From Asterias rubens (lineage: Eukaryota; Echinodermata; Asteroidea; Forcipulatida; Asteriidae), in contig NC_047082.1 in NCBI RefSeq assembly GCF_902459465.1, positions 12,026,545 to 12,090,544 of the forward strand: a DNA stretch of 64,000 nt. The letters run 5' to 3'. The stretch's first letter is position 1. The number at the start of each line of letters is the position of its first letter. Under the pieces are notes generated by a model. It did no database searches, had not been told where the DNA came from, and saw nothing but the letters and a program-made list of their open reading frames with translations. This document shows positions 1 through 15,300 of the stretch, one piece after another. A program made the translations under genes and the position numbers.

Positions 1-308
1 AAACCCCACTTCAGCCTCCAGTGAAGAACTAATCTTGAATTTTCACGTACTGTACATCACAAAACATGCTATAAAAGGGTGACAAATAATGTGTCGCCCT
101 ATTGCAGCACAAGTTGTATAACAAATAATTGGGCGACACCAAAAAAAGTTATTTTCTAAATCAATGATTTATTCCTTTACATTAATCAGAAAATCAATTT
201 TGTCAACAAATAAATCATTTCTTTCATAAAAACTTGTTTATAAAGCATGTGGTTCTTTAGATACACAGCTGTCGCCCTATTAGAGCATTTTTGATGATGT
301 TTACTTAC

Positions 309-3300
309 CTTATTTGTGCCACGCCCGTTATAACAATAACGATGATCATAATGTAAAAGACTGGATATTCAACCTGGCTCTGACCTGAGGCAGTCAGAGT
401 GATCATACCAGATACTGCCTTGGAACCAATCACGGTCAAAGAAGCTACAAGACAGAAAAACGAACATCAAGAAAATTATTTAAGAATTGATGTCCCTTGT
501 ATCATTATCATCAGCAGCATGGCAGTGTGTTATAAAGTGTTAGTGCAAATATTACCAGCATGAAATGGTTAGCCGTAATTTTTACATGCAATTTGACTCT
601 ACAGATAGCGATCACGCAATACAGTAGCCATGTGTACGAGGCAACTTTTACCAGCAACTTGGAGGCAACCAAGATCACACGTGGTTGGTAGCACACGAGC
701 CAATCTCCGAACAATGTCTTACAATCCACAAGAACAGTGGGTGATGACCATTGAAATGTTACTGTCTTTTCTGTCTTAGAGATTGCCTGGAACTGGTTGC
801 CTTGTGTAACATAGTAATAGTAACAATAATAATCAATTTTTGTATAGCGCTTTCAACAACCAAAGACAGGCATGTGAGTAACTATCCATGGAAAAAGAGG
901 AAAAGAGAAAACCGAGCAAGAAAAAAAGAGGAAAAGACAATATTCCTAAGCTTTTGTACACAGAGAGTTAAGGAAAAAAGAGGAAAATCAAAACCCCAAA
1001 GAGGAAATCAGCTGAGGAGAGAAAGTCTCACATGCCTACAAAGGGCGTCTCAAAATGCTTCCAATATTTACCCCTGGTCACTAGGCCTTAATTCATTCCT
1101 TAAACCATCTCAGCTCCCTTTGTAGTATACAGTCTGTGCAACATAAATATACGCTACTTGGCTAAATCAATCACAAGAACCATCTCCTGCCCTCACAGGT
1201 AACCAAACCACATGGCCCTACATTGGTGTAAAGAGGGTTTATAGAAAGAATTGGAAGCAAAAAGGCAAACTTCTCACCTAGAATGGCAGCTGGTAGAATG
1301 AATAAAATAACATGAAGGGAACCGTAGCGGTGTACTACAATATTAACTGCTATAAAAATTATGACCTCCGTCGCCTAGAAAGAAAGAGAAAGGTAGACAT
1401 CTCAGCTAAATAAGGAGTTGGTGAATTTAACACAAAATTATATCGGTAAAAACACATTATAACGAAACGTTTGCCGGGGCAATGCAACATGGTTTTAGGG
1501 TGGAGTCCCATTCCTAACCCTTATTTTAAAGGGAATATGTACCATTTTGTTTTCGGAATAGTTTGATTGTTTTATTCCTATACAACTACTGCAAAAGTTC
1601 CATTCAAAAAGGTGGTCGTGTTTTTTGGATATTGTCGAAAACCGGAGCACTTCCATAGGAAGAATAATCCGTCATTGGAATAATACCCAACCTGAGAAAC
1701 TTTTGACTGTCAGTATCACTTCACAAATTAAAATTTGTGGGGATAAAAACTGATAAACTTTTCCATAATCACACTGCTTTAAAAAAGATATAATTCTCAA
1801 AATGCTTTACACTATCGAAAGCCGCTGTACTTTCTGATCCAAGTAAGTCTTTGTTGCCATTAATTTTTAGAGTGATCATTTAACACCATACCTCCCCTTA
1901 AAGCCATTATACACTTTCGGAACAGAAAAACAAGTTCACAGATATTTACAAATAACTTACAGGCTTTACAGAAGGTAATGGTGAAAGACTTCTCTTGAAA
2001 TATTATTCCATGAAATGCTTTACTTTTTGAGAAAACATTGAAACAATTATCAATTTATAGTAAACACATGTCATGACACGGCGAAACGTGCGAAAACAAG
2101 AGTGGGTTTTCCCGTTATTTTCACCCGACTCCGATGACCGATTGAGCCTAAATTTTCACAGGTTTGTTATTTGATATAGAAGTTGTGATACACAAAGTGT
2201 AGGCCTTGGACCATACTGTTTACGGAAAGTGTCCAATGGCTTTAAATGGTCAGTAATAAATCCAAAAACTAGTGGCAATAAAAAACTTGGTAAGAAGTAC
2301 AGCAGCTATGGATAGTTAACATGGTGCATTTTGAGAAATTGGTCACTTAAAAAACTGCATTTATAAAAAAAAAATTGACTTTTAATCTCTAAAAATATGA
2401 ATCTGAGTAGACTTGTGACTGGAAAGCTCTCTGAGATTGTGTATTCAAATTGTAGAAAATTTCTTCCGGTGTGGACCACTCAAGATGTTCGGCAATGTAT
2501 CAAACAAAACGTAACCTCCTTAAAAAAATATATTAACAGGTTAGTTTTTTGGTACCTATAACAATATATGATTGGAACAAACAGTAGGTTCCAATCACCA
2601 AATGTTGACAATCCCTTTAAAGGGAAGCACTTATTGGTAATTGTCAAAGATTAGTCTTCTCACTTGGTGTATCTCAACATATGCATAAAATAACAAACCT
2701 GTGAAAATTTGAGCTCAATCGGTCGTCGAAGTTGCGAGATAATAATGAAAGTAAAAATACCCTTGTCACACGAAGTTGTGTGCTTTCTGATGCTATATTT
2801 CGAGACCTCAAGTTCTAAACTTGAGGTTTCGAAATCAAATTCGTGGGAAATTACTTCTTTCTCGAAAACCACGTCACTTCAGAGGGAGCCATTTCTCACA
2901 ATGTTTTATACTATCAACCTCTCCCCATTACTTGTATCAAGAAAGGTTTTATGATGATAAGTATTTTGAGTAATTACCAATAGAGTCCGTTGCCTTTAAA
3001 GGGAAGGTACACGTTTGGTTATTACTCAAAACAAATATTATCATGGAGAGCTGTTGATAGTATAAAACATTGTGAGAAACGGCTCACTCTGAAGTAGCGC
3101 AGATTTTGAGAAAGAGGTAATTTGTTACTCAAATAATAAAAGACTTCTAGCTAGAAGTCTTTTATTCCTACCTGAAAGCACACACAAATTCGTTCGACAA
3201 GGGCATTTTTCTTTCATCATTTTCTCGCAGCTTCTATGACCAATTGGGCCCAAATTTTCACAGGCTTCTTATTTTATGGTTATGATGGTCTTTGAAAATT

Positions 3301-6300
3301 ACCAAACGTGTACTTCCCTTTAAAAGAAAAAGATACTTGATAATGTTGGAATATTTGTGATTTGTGTCAAAACAAAAGAACGTGTACAAAGGTTACTGGA
3401 TGACTGAGTCAAACTGACAGGATGCAATAATGTGCTGGTACCTATCACAAGATACATATTAAAGGAATAAGTTGCCTTGGATCGGTCGAGTTGGTCTTTG
3501 AAAAGCGTATTTAACCGTTTGTTATAGAATGCATATGATTAAAAAGATATTTTAAAAGTAGAATATAGTGATCCACACAAGTATCACTCGAAATTACACG
3601 GTCGGCCATTTATGGGAGTCAAATTGTTGACTCCCATAAATGGCCGACCGTGTTAGTTCTCAAAGTAAAATGAAAACCACGTAAATTCGAGGCAAATGTG
3701 TGTGGATCATTGTATTCTACTTTTTAAACATCTTTCTACCCATATGCATCTTATAACAAACGGTTACAAACATTTTTCAAAGACCAACTCGACCAATCCA
3801 AGGCAACGTGTTCCTTTAAAGGGTTTGATACATTTTGTAAATACAATTTGTGACCATGACATGAATCCATATTCACTGTGAATGAAGATGTTTGTAATAT
3901 CATTTATCTGTAGATGTTTCAGCCCCATTAGAAAACAACATAAAAGGAATAACAGGTTGTCCTGGTTAAGGGGCGCGTGGGGTATGTTGATTTGCACAAA
4001 AAATCACAGAAGTATTTTTGCTTTTCTTCCAACCTTGTTCTCCATGCTGTGCCCAAATTTTCAGTCAAAAATATTCAGCTCAGTTTTAAGAGTGCCGGCT
4101 CGTTAATGCTCGACAATTTGAAGTAAATTATTCTTAATCTTTCGATTGTTTAAACCCTATATTTATGAAGGTGTATGCAATAACCCTACCATGTGAAATC
4201 TTAATTTTGAAAGATTGTCACTATTTTGAGATATGGCCGTAAATCCAGAGCTGATTGTCTCTGCTGTAGGCTTCTAACCAAATGTGATTGCCAAACGTGT
4301 ACCTTCCCTTTAAAAAAAAATATTAACAACAAAAATCAAAAGAAATACTGGCTTTTGGAGATGCTCACATCAAGATGGGCATACTTCTAAAAATGTTTAA
4401 TACTACCAAAATAATTTGATTGCCATTAATTTATAAGTGATAACGATTACCTTCCCTTAAAATGAAATATTATCAACAATTATCAACAAATCTTACCAAG
4501 TATACAAGAAACACCGGGTTTAGGAGATGATCATGTATCTGAGGTGCTGATAATCTAGTATTGTTCTGTGGAAAAAAACAAAACGAATGACAGGGAGGCC
4601 ATTTTAGTTAGATGATGGCTTTTTATAGTACATAGAATAGTGTAATAATATAACTACCAGTAGCTTGTATAAAGCGCACTTTACAAAGTACGCTTTACTT
4701 AGTGCCCTTGTCATAGGGCCATAACATTCATGCAATCTTTCCCAGTTCCCTGGGGAGTAGCCACAAACAATTTTCCTACACAATAATAACCTCTCCCCTC
4801 GCAGGTACCTACTTATACCCCTGGGTGAAAAGAAGCAATTACAGAAAAGCTTTTTACTCAAGGAGTGTCATAACCGGGATTCAAATCAACACACCGAAGA
4901 CTTAGAGGCAGTGGACACTATTGGTAATTACTCAAAATAATTATTAGTATAAAACCTTACTTGGTAACGAGTAATGGGGAGAGGTCGATGGTATAAAACA
5001 TTCTGAGATACAGCTCCCTCTGAAGTGGTGTAGTTTTTAAGAAAGAAGTTATTTTCCACGCATTTGATTTTGAGACCTCAAAACTACATTTTGAGGTCCC
5101 GATATCAAGCATTTGGACGCATACAACTTGGTGTGACAAGGGTGTTATGATTATCTTGCAATTTCGACGACCAATTGAGCTCAAACTTTCACAGGTTGGT
5201 TAGTTTATGCATCAATGAGATACACCAAGTGAGAAGACTGGTCTTTGACATCTACCAATAGTGTCCACTGTCTTTAATTCCATTGAGTAAATGGAATTCT
5301 TTTGATACATTTTTTGCAGCAAGTTGTTTGACTTACCTGGGATGAAAAGACAACGATGAGGAAAGCACCAACGATAATTAAATAAGTTCCTAACAAGAAA
5401 AAGAAAATTAAACCAAATAAACAGAGCACTATTTATTTATTTTGTATATTTATTCGTTATTATAATGTGCATTTAAAGGTATTTTACAAGATTTATCGAG
5501 CTGACAAGATATTATCAAACAGTATTCATGTTTTGTGTGATCATTTATAAACATGAAGTAACAAACAAATGAACATTTGGGAAGGTAGTAATAGAAGTAA
5601 GAGAAGTTTATAAAGCGCAAAAACAATAACAGAAAGAATCCGCCTCAAGGTACATCGTAGGCCTACATTTTATAACCGCTAACTTTTATAGGATTTGAGG
5701 CACTGTACATGGTGAGGTATCAATGTTGAGGCACTGTACATGGTGAGGTATCAATGTTGAGGCACTGTACATGGTGAGGTAGGATTTGAGGCACTGTACA
5801 TGGTGAGGTATCAATGTTTATATAACACCCAAGCAGATCCTTGAGGCACTGTACATGGTGAGGTATCAATGTTTATATAACACCCAAGCAGATCCTTGAG
5901 GCACTGTACATGGTGAGGTATCAATGTTTATATAACACCCAAGCAGATCCTTGCCATTTGATTGCAGGATGGTCCGTCACGTGATAGCAAATAAAAGTAC
6001 CATTGCACGCTGAGTCACTCACCTTGTTTTTTCCTTTCCATCCGAAAAGTACTATTGCACGCTGCAGCGTGCAGTTAGTACTTTTCGGATGGAACGAAAA
6101 AGCTGGAAAAAAATGTCTTTGGTAACACAGTGTTACTGCAAGGCATATTAGTAAAATTACTAGCATTCGGCTTCTGCGTGTCTCAAAATAGCTGAACAGA
6201 CTGCACATTGTGACTGTTGAATCCAACAGGCCGACCCAAAGAGAAACGGGTGTAAATTCACAATTAAAAATTGTAGGCCTACGCTTTGTTTGTTTTGAAA

Positions 6301-9300
6301 GTTGTATCTTCTAATCAAAATGACAAAGATCTACTTTGATGTTATATAAAACAAATAATGAATGTTTTTCATTCGTGCAATAGTGCAAATATTTTCATTC
6401 GTTGAAAGCTGGAATATTCCATTCAACTCGGCTCCGCCTCGTTGAATAGAACATTCCATCTTTCAACTCATGAACATATTCGCACCATTGCACTCATAAA
6501 CATTCATTATGTGTATAATATTGGTTTGCGGTAACGCCATGTGTGTACATCCACTTGCCAGGTAGAGTTTGTTCTTAGAGAAATGTCTTGCTTATTCTAC
6601 TACCGCAGAGTAGATGTTGGGGGGTTCGGGAGACTTCTAAATTCTGAAAAGAACTGTCCTGCTTTTTTTAAACTATTACCCGGGCGGATGGTATAGAAAA
6701 TAGGCTGGGACTACCGATAATAACTTTTAGTTCGAAGTACAGGCAGCTCTCAATTGTGTTTCTTTAAACAATTTTGAGAAACATTTAACTTTGAAGTAGT
6801 GTGGTTATGTTTGCAGTTTTTTAATAAACCATGAATAATAATAAATAATCAACCATTAAAGGGAAGGTACATGTTTGGTAATTGTCAAAGACCAGTCTTC
6901 TCACTTGGTGTATCCCATCATAACCATAAAATAACAAGCCTGTGAAAATTTGGGCTCAATTGGTCATCGAAGTTGTGAGAAAATTATGAAAGTAAAAACA
7001 CCCTTGTTGAACGAATTTGTGTGCTTTCAAATAAATAAGAATAAAAAACTTCTAGCTAGAAGTCTTTTATTATTTTATTGAGAAATTACCTCTTTCTCAA
7101 AAACTACATTACTTCACAGGGAGTCGTTTCCCACAATGTTTTATACTATCAGCAGCTCTCCACTGCTCGTTGCCAAGTCAGTTTTTAAGTTAATATTTGT
7201 TTTGAGTAATTACCAAACGTGTACCTTCCCTTTAAACAGAAGAGATAAATCTTCTCTTAGTATAATTGTCAACTAAAACAGTTTAAATAGATTATAAAAC
7301 CACGAGTTCCCATTTTGATTTTCGTCTCTTTTAATTTGGATTCTGGTTTTGTAATCGAATCCCGGTCCAGTAAAGATTCTAGGCTACAAGTCCTGCGGTC
7401 TTCTGGTCTTGGATTCCCCCAAAAAACAAACCTATAGGTACATGTAGCTTAAAGGCAGTGGACACTATTGGTAATTACTCAAAATAATTATCAGCATAAA
7501 ACCTCACTTGGTATTGAGTAATAGGGAGAGGTTGATAGTATAAAACATTGTGAGAAACGGCTCCCTCTGAAGTATCATAGTTTTCGAGAAAGAAGTAATT
7601 TTCCACGAAGTTGATTTCGAGACCTAAGTTTAGAATTTGAGGTCTTGAAATCAAGCATCTGAAACTTTGTGTGACAGTGGTGTTTTTTCTTTCATAGTTA
7701 TCTCGCAACTCCGACGACCAATCGAGCTCAAATTTTCACAGGTTTGTTTATTTATGCATATGCTGAGATACACGAAGTGAGAAGACTGGTCTTTGACAAT
7801 TACCAATAGTGTCCAGTGTCTTTAAAGACTGTCTGTGATGGACAAATTTGTATCTAAATTAAACAGAGATTTTCTCAGGAAATAGTGTGAAAGTGGCAAA
7901 CAAGCCTATTGAATAAATCGAAAGGAGGGAGAAAACCACCAAATGTTATCTTATTTGATTTGTCAACGTTACACAGTTAACAATTGCTGACCCGAAACTC
8001 AACTCACCTAATATATCTCGAGATCGTAGTTTTTCACCCAAGAAGACAATTGCGATGTAAACATTTGCTGCAAGACAAGAAGAAAAACATTGATAGTTAG
8101 TTTTTATCAGGTTTTAATACTACAAAATGAATACAACTACACGTACATGGCTGAACTCAAGGCCTATAAATCAAAGGTTTTCGAAATGTGCTTATATTAA
8201 GACTTTGTACATTTAAACAAATACACTTTTTATTCATTGCATGAATTTTATACGAATAAGCAAATGGAGGCAAACAAATTATAAAATACACATTTTGAGA
8301 CTTAAATCTACAGTTTTTCTGTCAAGTATTTGTAGTGAGAGAAGTTTGTTTGTATTATTCCCATAGTTTGCATTTTTGAATGACCTGAAAAGTTAGTGCA
8401 AAAAAAACTTTTATACTTGTCCTCATTAAAAAAAAGTAAAAAATTATGGCCCCGAGAAAATGAAATAAACACAATTATCATCATTAAGCTTACCAACAAC
8501 AGTGGTTGTGCCTAACGGGGCAACCACCGACGCCGGGCCGAAACCGTACGCCATAAAGTTGCCGATTTCACCAACCACCATCATGAAGATACCGAGCCAC
8601 CATAACTTGCTGGTTAGGTAGGCGTGGCTGGTCTCTGCATGGAAGCCTTGGTTTTCTAGTCTCGTCAAGGCATATTTCTATAAGCAAAAAAAAACAACAT
8701 TTTGAAGTTACCATATCTATTAAATGTCATCAATTTAGAGTTGGAATTTTTTTGCGTTTGAAAAGGGTGAGGCCATTTTCATTTCTATTTGATACTGACA
8801 GTAACACTTCTCAGACTGAGGCATGAAAACTGTTATTTTATTACATAACCACACTATGGAAGTGGTGTTTCTCAAACTGCTTTCACACCATCTAAAGCCA
8901 TGCCTCAGTGGCCCCAGGGCCCAATTTCAAAGAGCTGCTAAGCTGGCGATTAGAATTGTAACCTGATAAAATCTTACCTGTACGTTCATGGAAATACTGA
9001 TGAGTAAATTACCACCGATGGCTAAACAAGCACCGATGATGATCATCTAAATTAAAGCAAAAGATTACACAAATTTTAGGATAACAATCTTAACCAAAGT
9101 TATGGAAATCTGCTTTAAAGACACTGGAAACTATTGGTAATTGTCAAAAACTAACCTTGGTGTATCTCAACATTTTTTGAATGCATAAAATAACAAACCT
9201 GTGAAAATTTGAGCTCAATCGGTCCTGGAAGTTGCGAGATAATAATGAAAGAAAAAAAAAACACCCTTGTCACACGAAGCTGTGTGCTTTCAGATGCTTG

Positions 9301-12300
9301 ATTTCGAGACCTCAAATTCAAAATCTGAGGTCTCAAAATCAAATGCTTGGAAAATTACTTCTTTCTCAAAAAACTACATTACTTCAGAGGGAGCCGTTTC
9401 TCACAAAGTTTTATACTATCAACCTCTCCCCATTACTCATTACCGAGAAAGGTATTATGCTAATAATTATTTTGAGTAATTACCAATAGTGTCCACTGCC
9501 TTAAGCAGGGTCCATACTTCATGCAAATTGCAAAAACAAAACTATTTTTGAACAGTACTTTTGAACAAGCTGTAATTGTCCCTTTTTGAACAGTATTTTT
9601 GACATTGTTTCTAACTTTTGTACGTCTCATCTTTTTTTACAGGTTGTTTAACATTCTAACTTTTTGTCAGCTTTCAGTATTAATTTTCTAGTTTCTTTAT
9701 TTTACTGTGTAATGCTTTGCTTTGTATACACATGTAAATAAATCTGGTCCAAACTTTTATTGTGTTACTTTTCCTGCACTTTGAGGCAAAATCTTTCTGC
9801 TATTGTTTTGTGCTTCATAAATGGTTCCTTATTATTATTATTTGTATAATTGTCAAATTAACTTTTAATTGAATTGTGTAAATTTAGACACTATTAAATC
9901 TTCTGATGATTAATGTACCTCTATATAATTAATGTCATATGGCTTGTCTGTTATTGTGGCGATAACTTTTTACGGTCATGCTAATATTAATTTATATACT
10001 GTTTTTACTAACTGGCATTTTATTACACAGCTATATTATTTATAGTGTTTTTTAATATAAAAAAAGTTATGTTTTGGTAAGCAATGGGGTTGCAGTCGTT
10101 TGAGAAGCTGCCTAGAAGTTTCACTACATCAATAGGAAGTTACGTTATTATCATTATGAAGTAAAGGAAAGTTATAAAACAAAATACATAATAATAGTGG
10201 CTTCTTATATTATAGCGTTCAGGTCTGCACTCAGTGACGCTCATGGCGCTTCAGCATTATTACCCCTGGTCACTTTGAAATTTACAGGCAAAGAATAACT
10301 TTGGTTTGTGGATTTTGTGGATAAAATTGTTCTAATCCTATAGGCCTAAATGTATGCCAAGAAGAAAACTACATTGTGTGTGTAAACGTGCTTTTGTTAC
10401 ACGTAACCAACCTTTATTTGACCTCTGACCCAAAGTGAAAAAGTAAAACAATTTTTTTTTCATTTTTAAACTAAGGTCAGTTAATGAATGTTATTTATGA
10501 ATGAAAAAAGTACACACGTATCATTTTAAAGACAGAGGACAGATATAAAGTAGAGAATTTCCCATTTTTGTGTAACACACGTAACGCGCGAATGGCCCAA
10601 AAGATGGTTGCAGAAAGAAAAATCCAAGAGATTAAAATTTTAGTGCATTTAACAACTGATATCTTTTAAAAATACCACATTTTTTAATTGAAGTGAAATG
10701 CTTCTCAAAATGCTGTATATATAGACCTTTATCACGGTGTGGCTATCTTAATTTTACTGGACGAAATAGTAGTCTGGTGCCATTTTTGCGCAACGAATGT
10801 TAGCATTCATTACTGTTACTGTAAGCAAGGAACATGACCAAGATGATAAGAACATGATAAAAAGGTCTATTTGTATACTATCAAAAGCTGCTTTAAGGCC
10901 GGTTTATAGTCGGCTGCGAGATGGAAATCTTGCGCGCAATCCTAAGAGTGAGGCCGAAAAACTGGGTCTTTTTATGATTGCTCGTCAAGATTTCCATCGC
11001 GCGACTGTCTATAAACCGGCCTTTAGGCTTCTAACCAAAAGTTTGTATTGTCATTATTTCAAGAGTGATACCATTCCTTTAAGCATGCTTTTTGATATGT
11101 AAGTATTGTTTACAATATTAATGTCATGTTTGTCGTACAAGTTTTCTGTTTTCGGCCATGTTGGTCCTTCAGCACTAAAGCAGGTTTGTCTATGAACAAA
11201 ATGTAAAATGTAGATTTACTGAGGACCCAGAGATCCCATTTCAGTGCAGCTTGTCATGTGCCAGTGTGTTGTAGATTTACTGAGGACCCAGAGATCCCAT
11301 TTCAGTGCAGCTTGTCATGTGCCAGTGTGTTGTTCACAACATTAGTTACACCTTTGCTGAGATATACTGGTAGCCTCTGGTACAATGGAGGGTCCTATAG
11401 ACATGCTCATTAAAGGAACACGTTGCCTTGGATCGGACGAGTTGGTCTATAAAAAGCGTTTGTGACTGGTTTTTTTTATATAAATTGCATATGGTTGGAA
11501 AGATGTTTTAAAAGTAGAATACAATGATCCACACAAGTTTGCCTCAAAATTGCGTGGTTTTCCTGTTATTGTGCGAACTAACACGGTCGGCCAGATATGG
11601 GAGTCAAAATGTTGACTCCCATAAATGGCCGACCGTGTTAGTCGACGAGGTAAAAGGAAAACCGTGCAATTTCGAGGCATGTTTGTGTGGATCATTGTAT
11701 TATACTTTTACAACATCTTTCTACCCATATGCATTTTATAAAAAAACGGTTACAAACGCTCTTCAAAGACCAACTCGACCGATCCAAGGCAACGTGTTCC
11801 TTTAATTGTCCAAACCTGCTCAGTGCTCAGTCTATAGACATCTAGTATTGATGACTTTGTACAGATTGCCTTATGAATGACAAGCCCCCCTTGTTTCCCA
11901 TTCAATTCTGGGTAAATCTCAGACTATTGTGTGGGCTGTAGAGTTGGATGGTTAGAGGAATGTGTACACAGTGGTTTGGAAAAGAGGGTTCTCCCTCAAA
12001 GGATCTGGGTAGCCTACTTTTTGTAGGACACATACCCCAGATGTGGGGCAACAGATCTACGGATCATAGTATGTATTTGCTTTTGTTGTCCCTTGCCCAT
12101 CTTGGGGTATAATGTTGTCAATGTATTTTGTTTTGTACTGTTATGGCGAATAAAATAATAATAATAATAATAATACATGTACATGTAACACAGAATGTCC
12201 ACAGATTTACATTAAACTGACATGGTTTCAAATCCTACTCAAACTGACATGGTTTGAAGATAATGATTGGTCAGAAGCTTCCCTTCACATATTACTTGGC

Positions 12301-15300
12301 CGAGGTGCTGTTATTTTTGAGAAATTCGAAAAACAAGGAAATTAAGTCACAACAATGATTTTAGCATGTATTTTCGTGACAATGTTTTACTCATTTCTAA
12401 AAGACTACAGCACCTCAGCAAGCAGTATTTAAAGAGAAGCAAGGAGATAAGACCAGGATTGTAGTGGGCGTGGCTTACATCACTGCAATTTACACTCAAG
12501 ATTATGTAACACCTCACAATATGTCATAACTCAGTGACCCCCTCAAGCCAGTCCATTGCTCTAATGCTCTATTTTAAAGACACTAGACACTATTGGTAAT
12601 TGTCAAAGACCAGTCTTCTCACTTGGTGTTTCTCAACATATATGCATAAAATAACAAACCTGTGAATATTTGAGCTCAATCGGTCGTCGCAGTTGCGAGA
12701 TATTAATGAAAGAAAAAAACAACACTTGTCACACGAAGTTGTGTGCTTTCAGATGCTTGACTTGGAGACCTCAAATTCTAAATCTGAGGTCTCAAAATCA
12801 AATTTGTGGAAAATTACTTCTTTCTTGAAAACTACGTCACTTCAGAGAGGGAGCCGTTTCTCACAATGTTTTATACTATCAACCTCTCCCCATTACTTGT
12901 TATCAATTGAGGTTTTATGCTGCTCATTATTTTGAGTTACCAGTAGTGTCCACTGCCTTTAAACATACAAAAGAAGGCTTTAAATTAAAATTAAAAAAAT
13001 TAAGAATGAACAAAAATGAAAATTGCTTGCAGAGTGGGTGGGTCATTGAAAGAAGACTTGAAAAAACACCTTTTTGGTTTTTTTGGGGGGCGGGGCAAGG
13101 AGATAAGACCAGGATTGTAGTGGGCATGGCTTACAGTACATCATACTTTACAAACAAGATTATGTAACACCTCACAATGTATGTCATAATTACTCAGTGA
13201 CCCCCTCAAGCCAGTCCATGCTCCATGCTCTATTAAAACACACACACATTATGAACATACTACAAAGAGTAGGTCCCCTAAAGTAATTAATTAATCAAGA
13301 CAAAGGGACTAATGAAAAGTTTTCCCAAGGTTTTCATTAGGTAAGGGGATGATGCATCAACGGACATCATTAGTTGTCGAAATTAAATTCCAATCCATGA
13401 GACCAAGACATGCGGTAATCTTTAAGTGAAGGAAAGTGCGGCAAGTTAGTTTCTAAGGAAACAGTGTGTTTGTACATGTAGGGCTAAATGTTTATCAAAG
13501 CTAGCATCTTAAACATATCAAAGCTAGCATCTTAAACACTGCCGCTATATTCCAATCACAATTTTCCTACGATGTCTCAAAAGTGCCAATCATTTGTTTA
13601 GGACAGGCTTTTTTAAAGTATTTGAAAAACCTTGTTTGCATTAGAGATTAAATTATTGTAACCTTTGGTAATCTTTCTTAAAGGCAGTGGACACTATGGG
13701 TAATTACTCAAAATAATTATGAGCATAAAACCTTTCTTGGTGATGAGTAAAGGGGAGAGGTTGATGGTATAAAACATTGTGAGAAATGGCTCCCCCTAAA
13801 GTGCCATAGTTTTCGAGAAAGAGGTAATTTTCCACAAATTTGATTTCGAGACCTCAAGTTTAGAACTTGAAGTCTCGAAATCAACTATCTAAACGCACAC
13901 AACTTCTTGTGACAAGGGTATTTTTTCTTTCATTATTATCTTGCAAGTTCGATGACCGATTGAGCTCAAATTTTCACAGGTTTGTTATTTTAGGCACTTG
14001 TTGAGATACACCAACTGTGAGTCTTTGACAATTACCAATAGTGTCCACTGCCTTTAAATTAATTTCCAAACAGGTTTCTGAAGTCTTTGAATTAGGACAA
14101 ACAAGGCTAGACAAGCTATCTATTTTTTAGAAGAAAACAAAGAAAAGAAAAAAATGTAATAAAAACATTTTAAAAATGTTTTTATATATATTATTGAAAT
14201 CACTTGGATTTAAAAATAAATTACTGTTGTAACATCTTGAAAGGCCATTTAGACATCATGTTACATACAATGTAACTACCCATAGGATGTAGTAAGTATA
14301 ATGAAATACAACACTGTTTGTCACAAAAATATGGGGTCCATGTGAGACAGGGGTTGAGCTACATTTTATCATGGTAATTTCCATCAGAGTCATCCGAACT
14401 TTTGTCAGCGTTCACTGTACATGTAATGTGATATTTAAAGGCAGCTGAAAGCACACAACTTATTTTCTCGCAACTTTGACAACCAATTGAGCTCAAACTT
14501 TCACCGGTTTGTTATTTTGTGCATACAAATTGAGATACATGTACACCAAGTGAATTGTCTTTAAGTGTTCAGTGTCTTTAAAGGCTATAATGTCAAGAAA
14601 GAAGTAAAGTCAGTGAATGCGAGTTGAATAGATCTGTAGTTATTTATAAACAAGCAAAAGACAGTCATACATTTTTTTCATAAAAAACATCAAACAAATC
14701 CATGTTTATCGAAGGTGGCAGCATGAACCATCCAAAACACACTCTGGCTTCAGTATTCACAAAAAGACACCAAGGAAAATGAATTGCATCTCCAAAACTC
14801 GCTTTGAGTTTTCCTCGAAATGTCGTGGTTTTTCTTTTATACTCTACTAACTAACACGGTCGGCCATTTATTGCTCCCATAAATGGTCGACCATTTATTG
14901 CTCCCATAAATGGTCGACCATTTATTGCTCCCATAAATGGTCGGCCATTTATTGCTCCCATAAATGGTCGGCCATTTATTGCTCCCATAAATGGTCGACC
15001 ATTTATTGCTCCCATAAATGGTCGGCCATTTATTGCTCCCATAAATGGTCGGCCATTTATTGCTCCCATAAATGGTCGGCCATTTATTGCTCCCATAAAT
15101 GGTCGACCATGTTAGTCGACAAGGTAAAAGGAAAACCAAGCAATTTCGAGTGATACTTGTGTGGATCATTATATTTTACTTTTAAAATATCTGTCTAATC
15201 ATAATATATGCATTTTATAACAGACGGTCACAAACGCTTTTCAAAGACCAACTCGACCGATCCAAGGCAACGTGGTCCTTTAATTCTACTATTGATTTCT

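Noticed and set aside
5697-5950. CRISPR-like array
   Set aside because: Spacers are not unique and are part of the repeat; the genome is animal.
14837-15169. Repetitive ORF with nine-residue repeats
   Set aside because: It is the 27-base minisatellite read through; two frames are open simply because the unit is a multiple of three.
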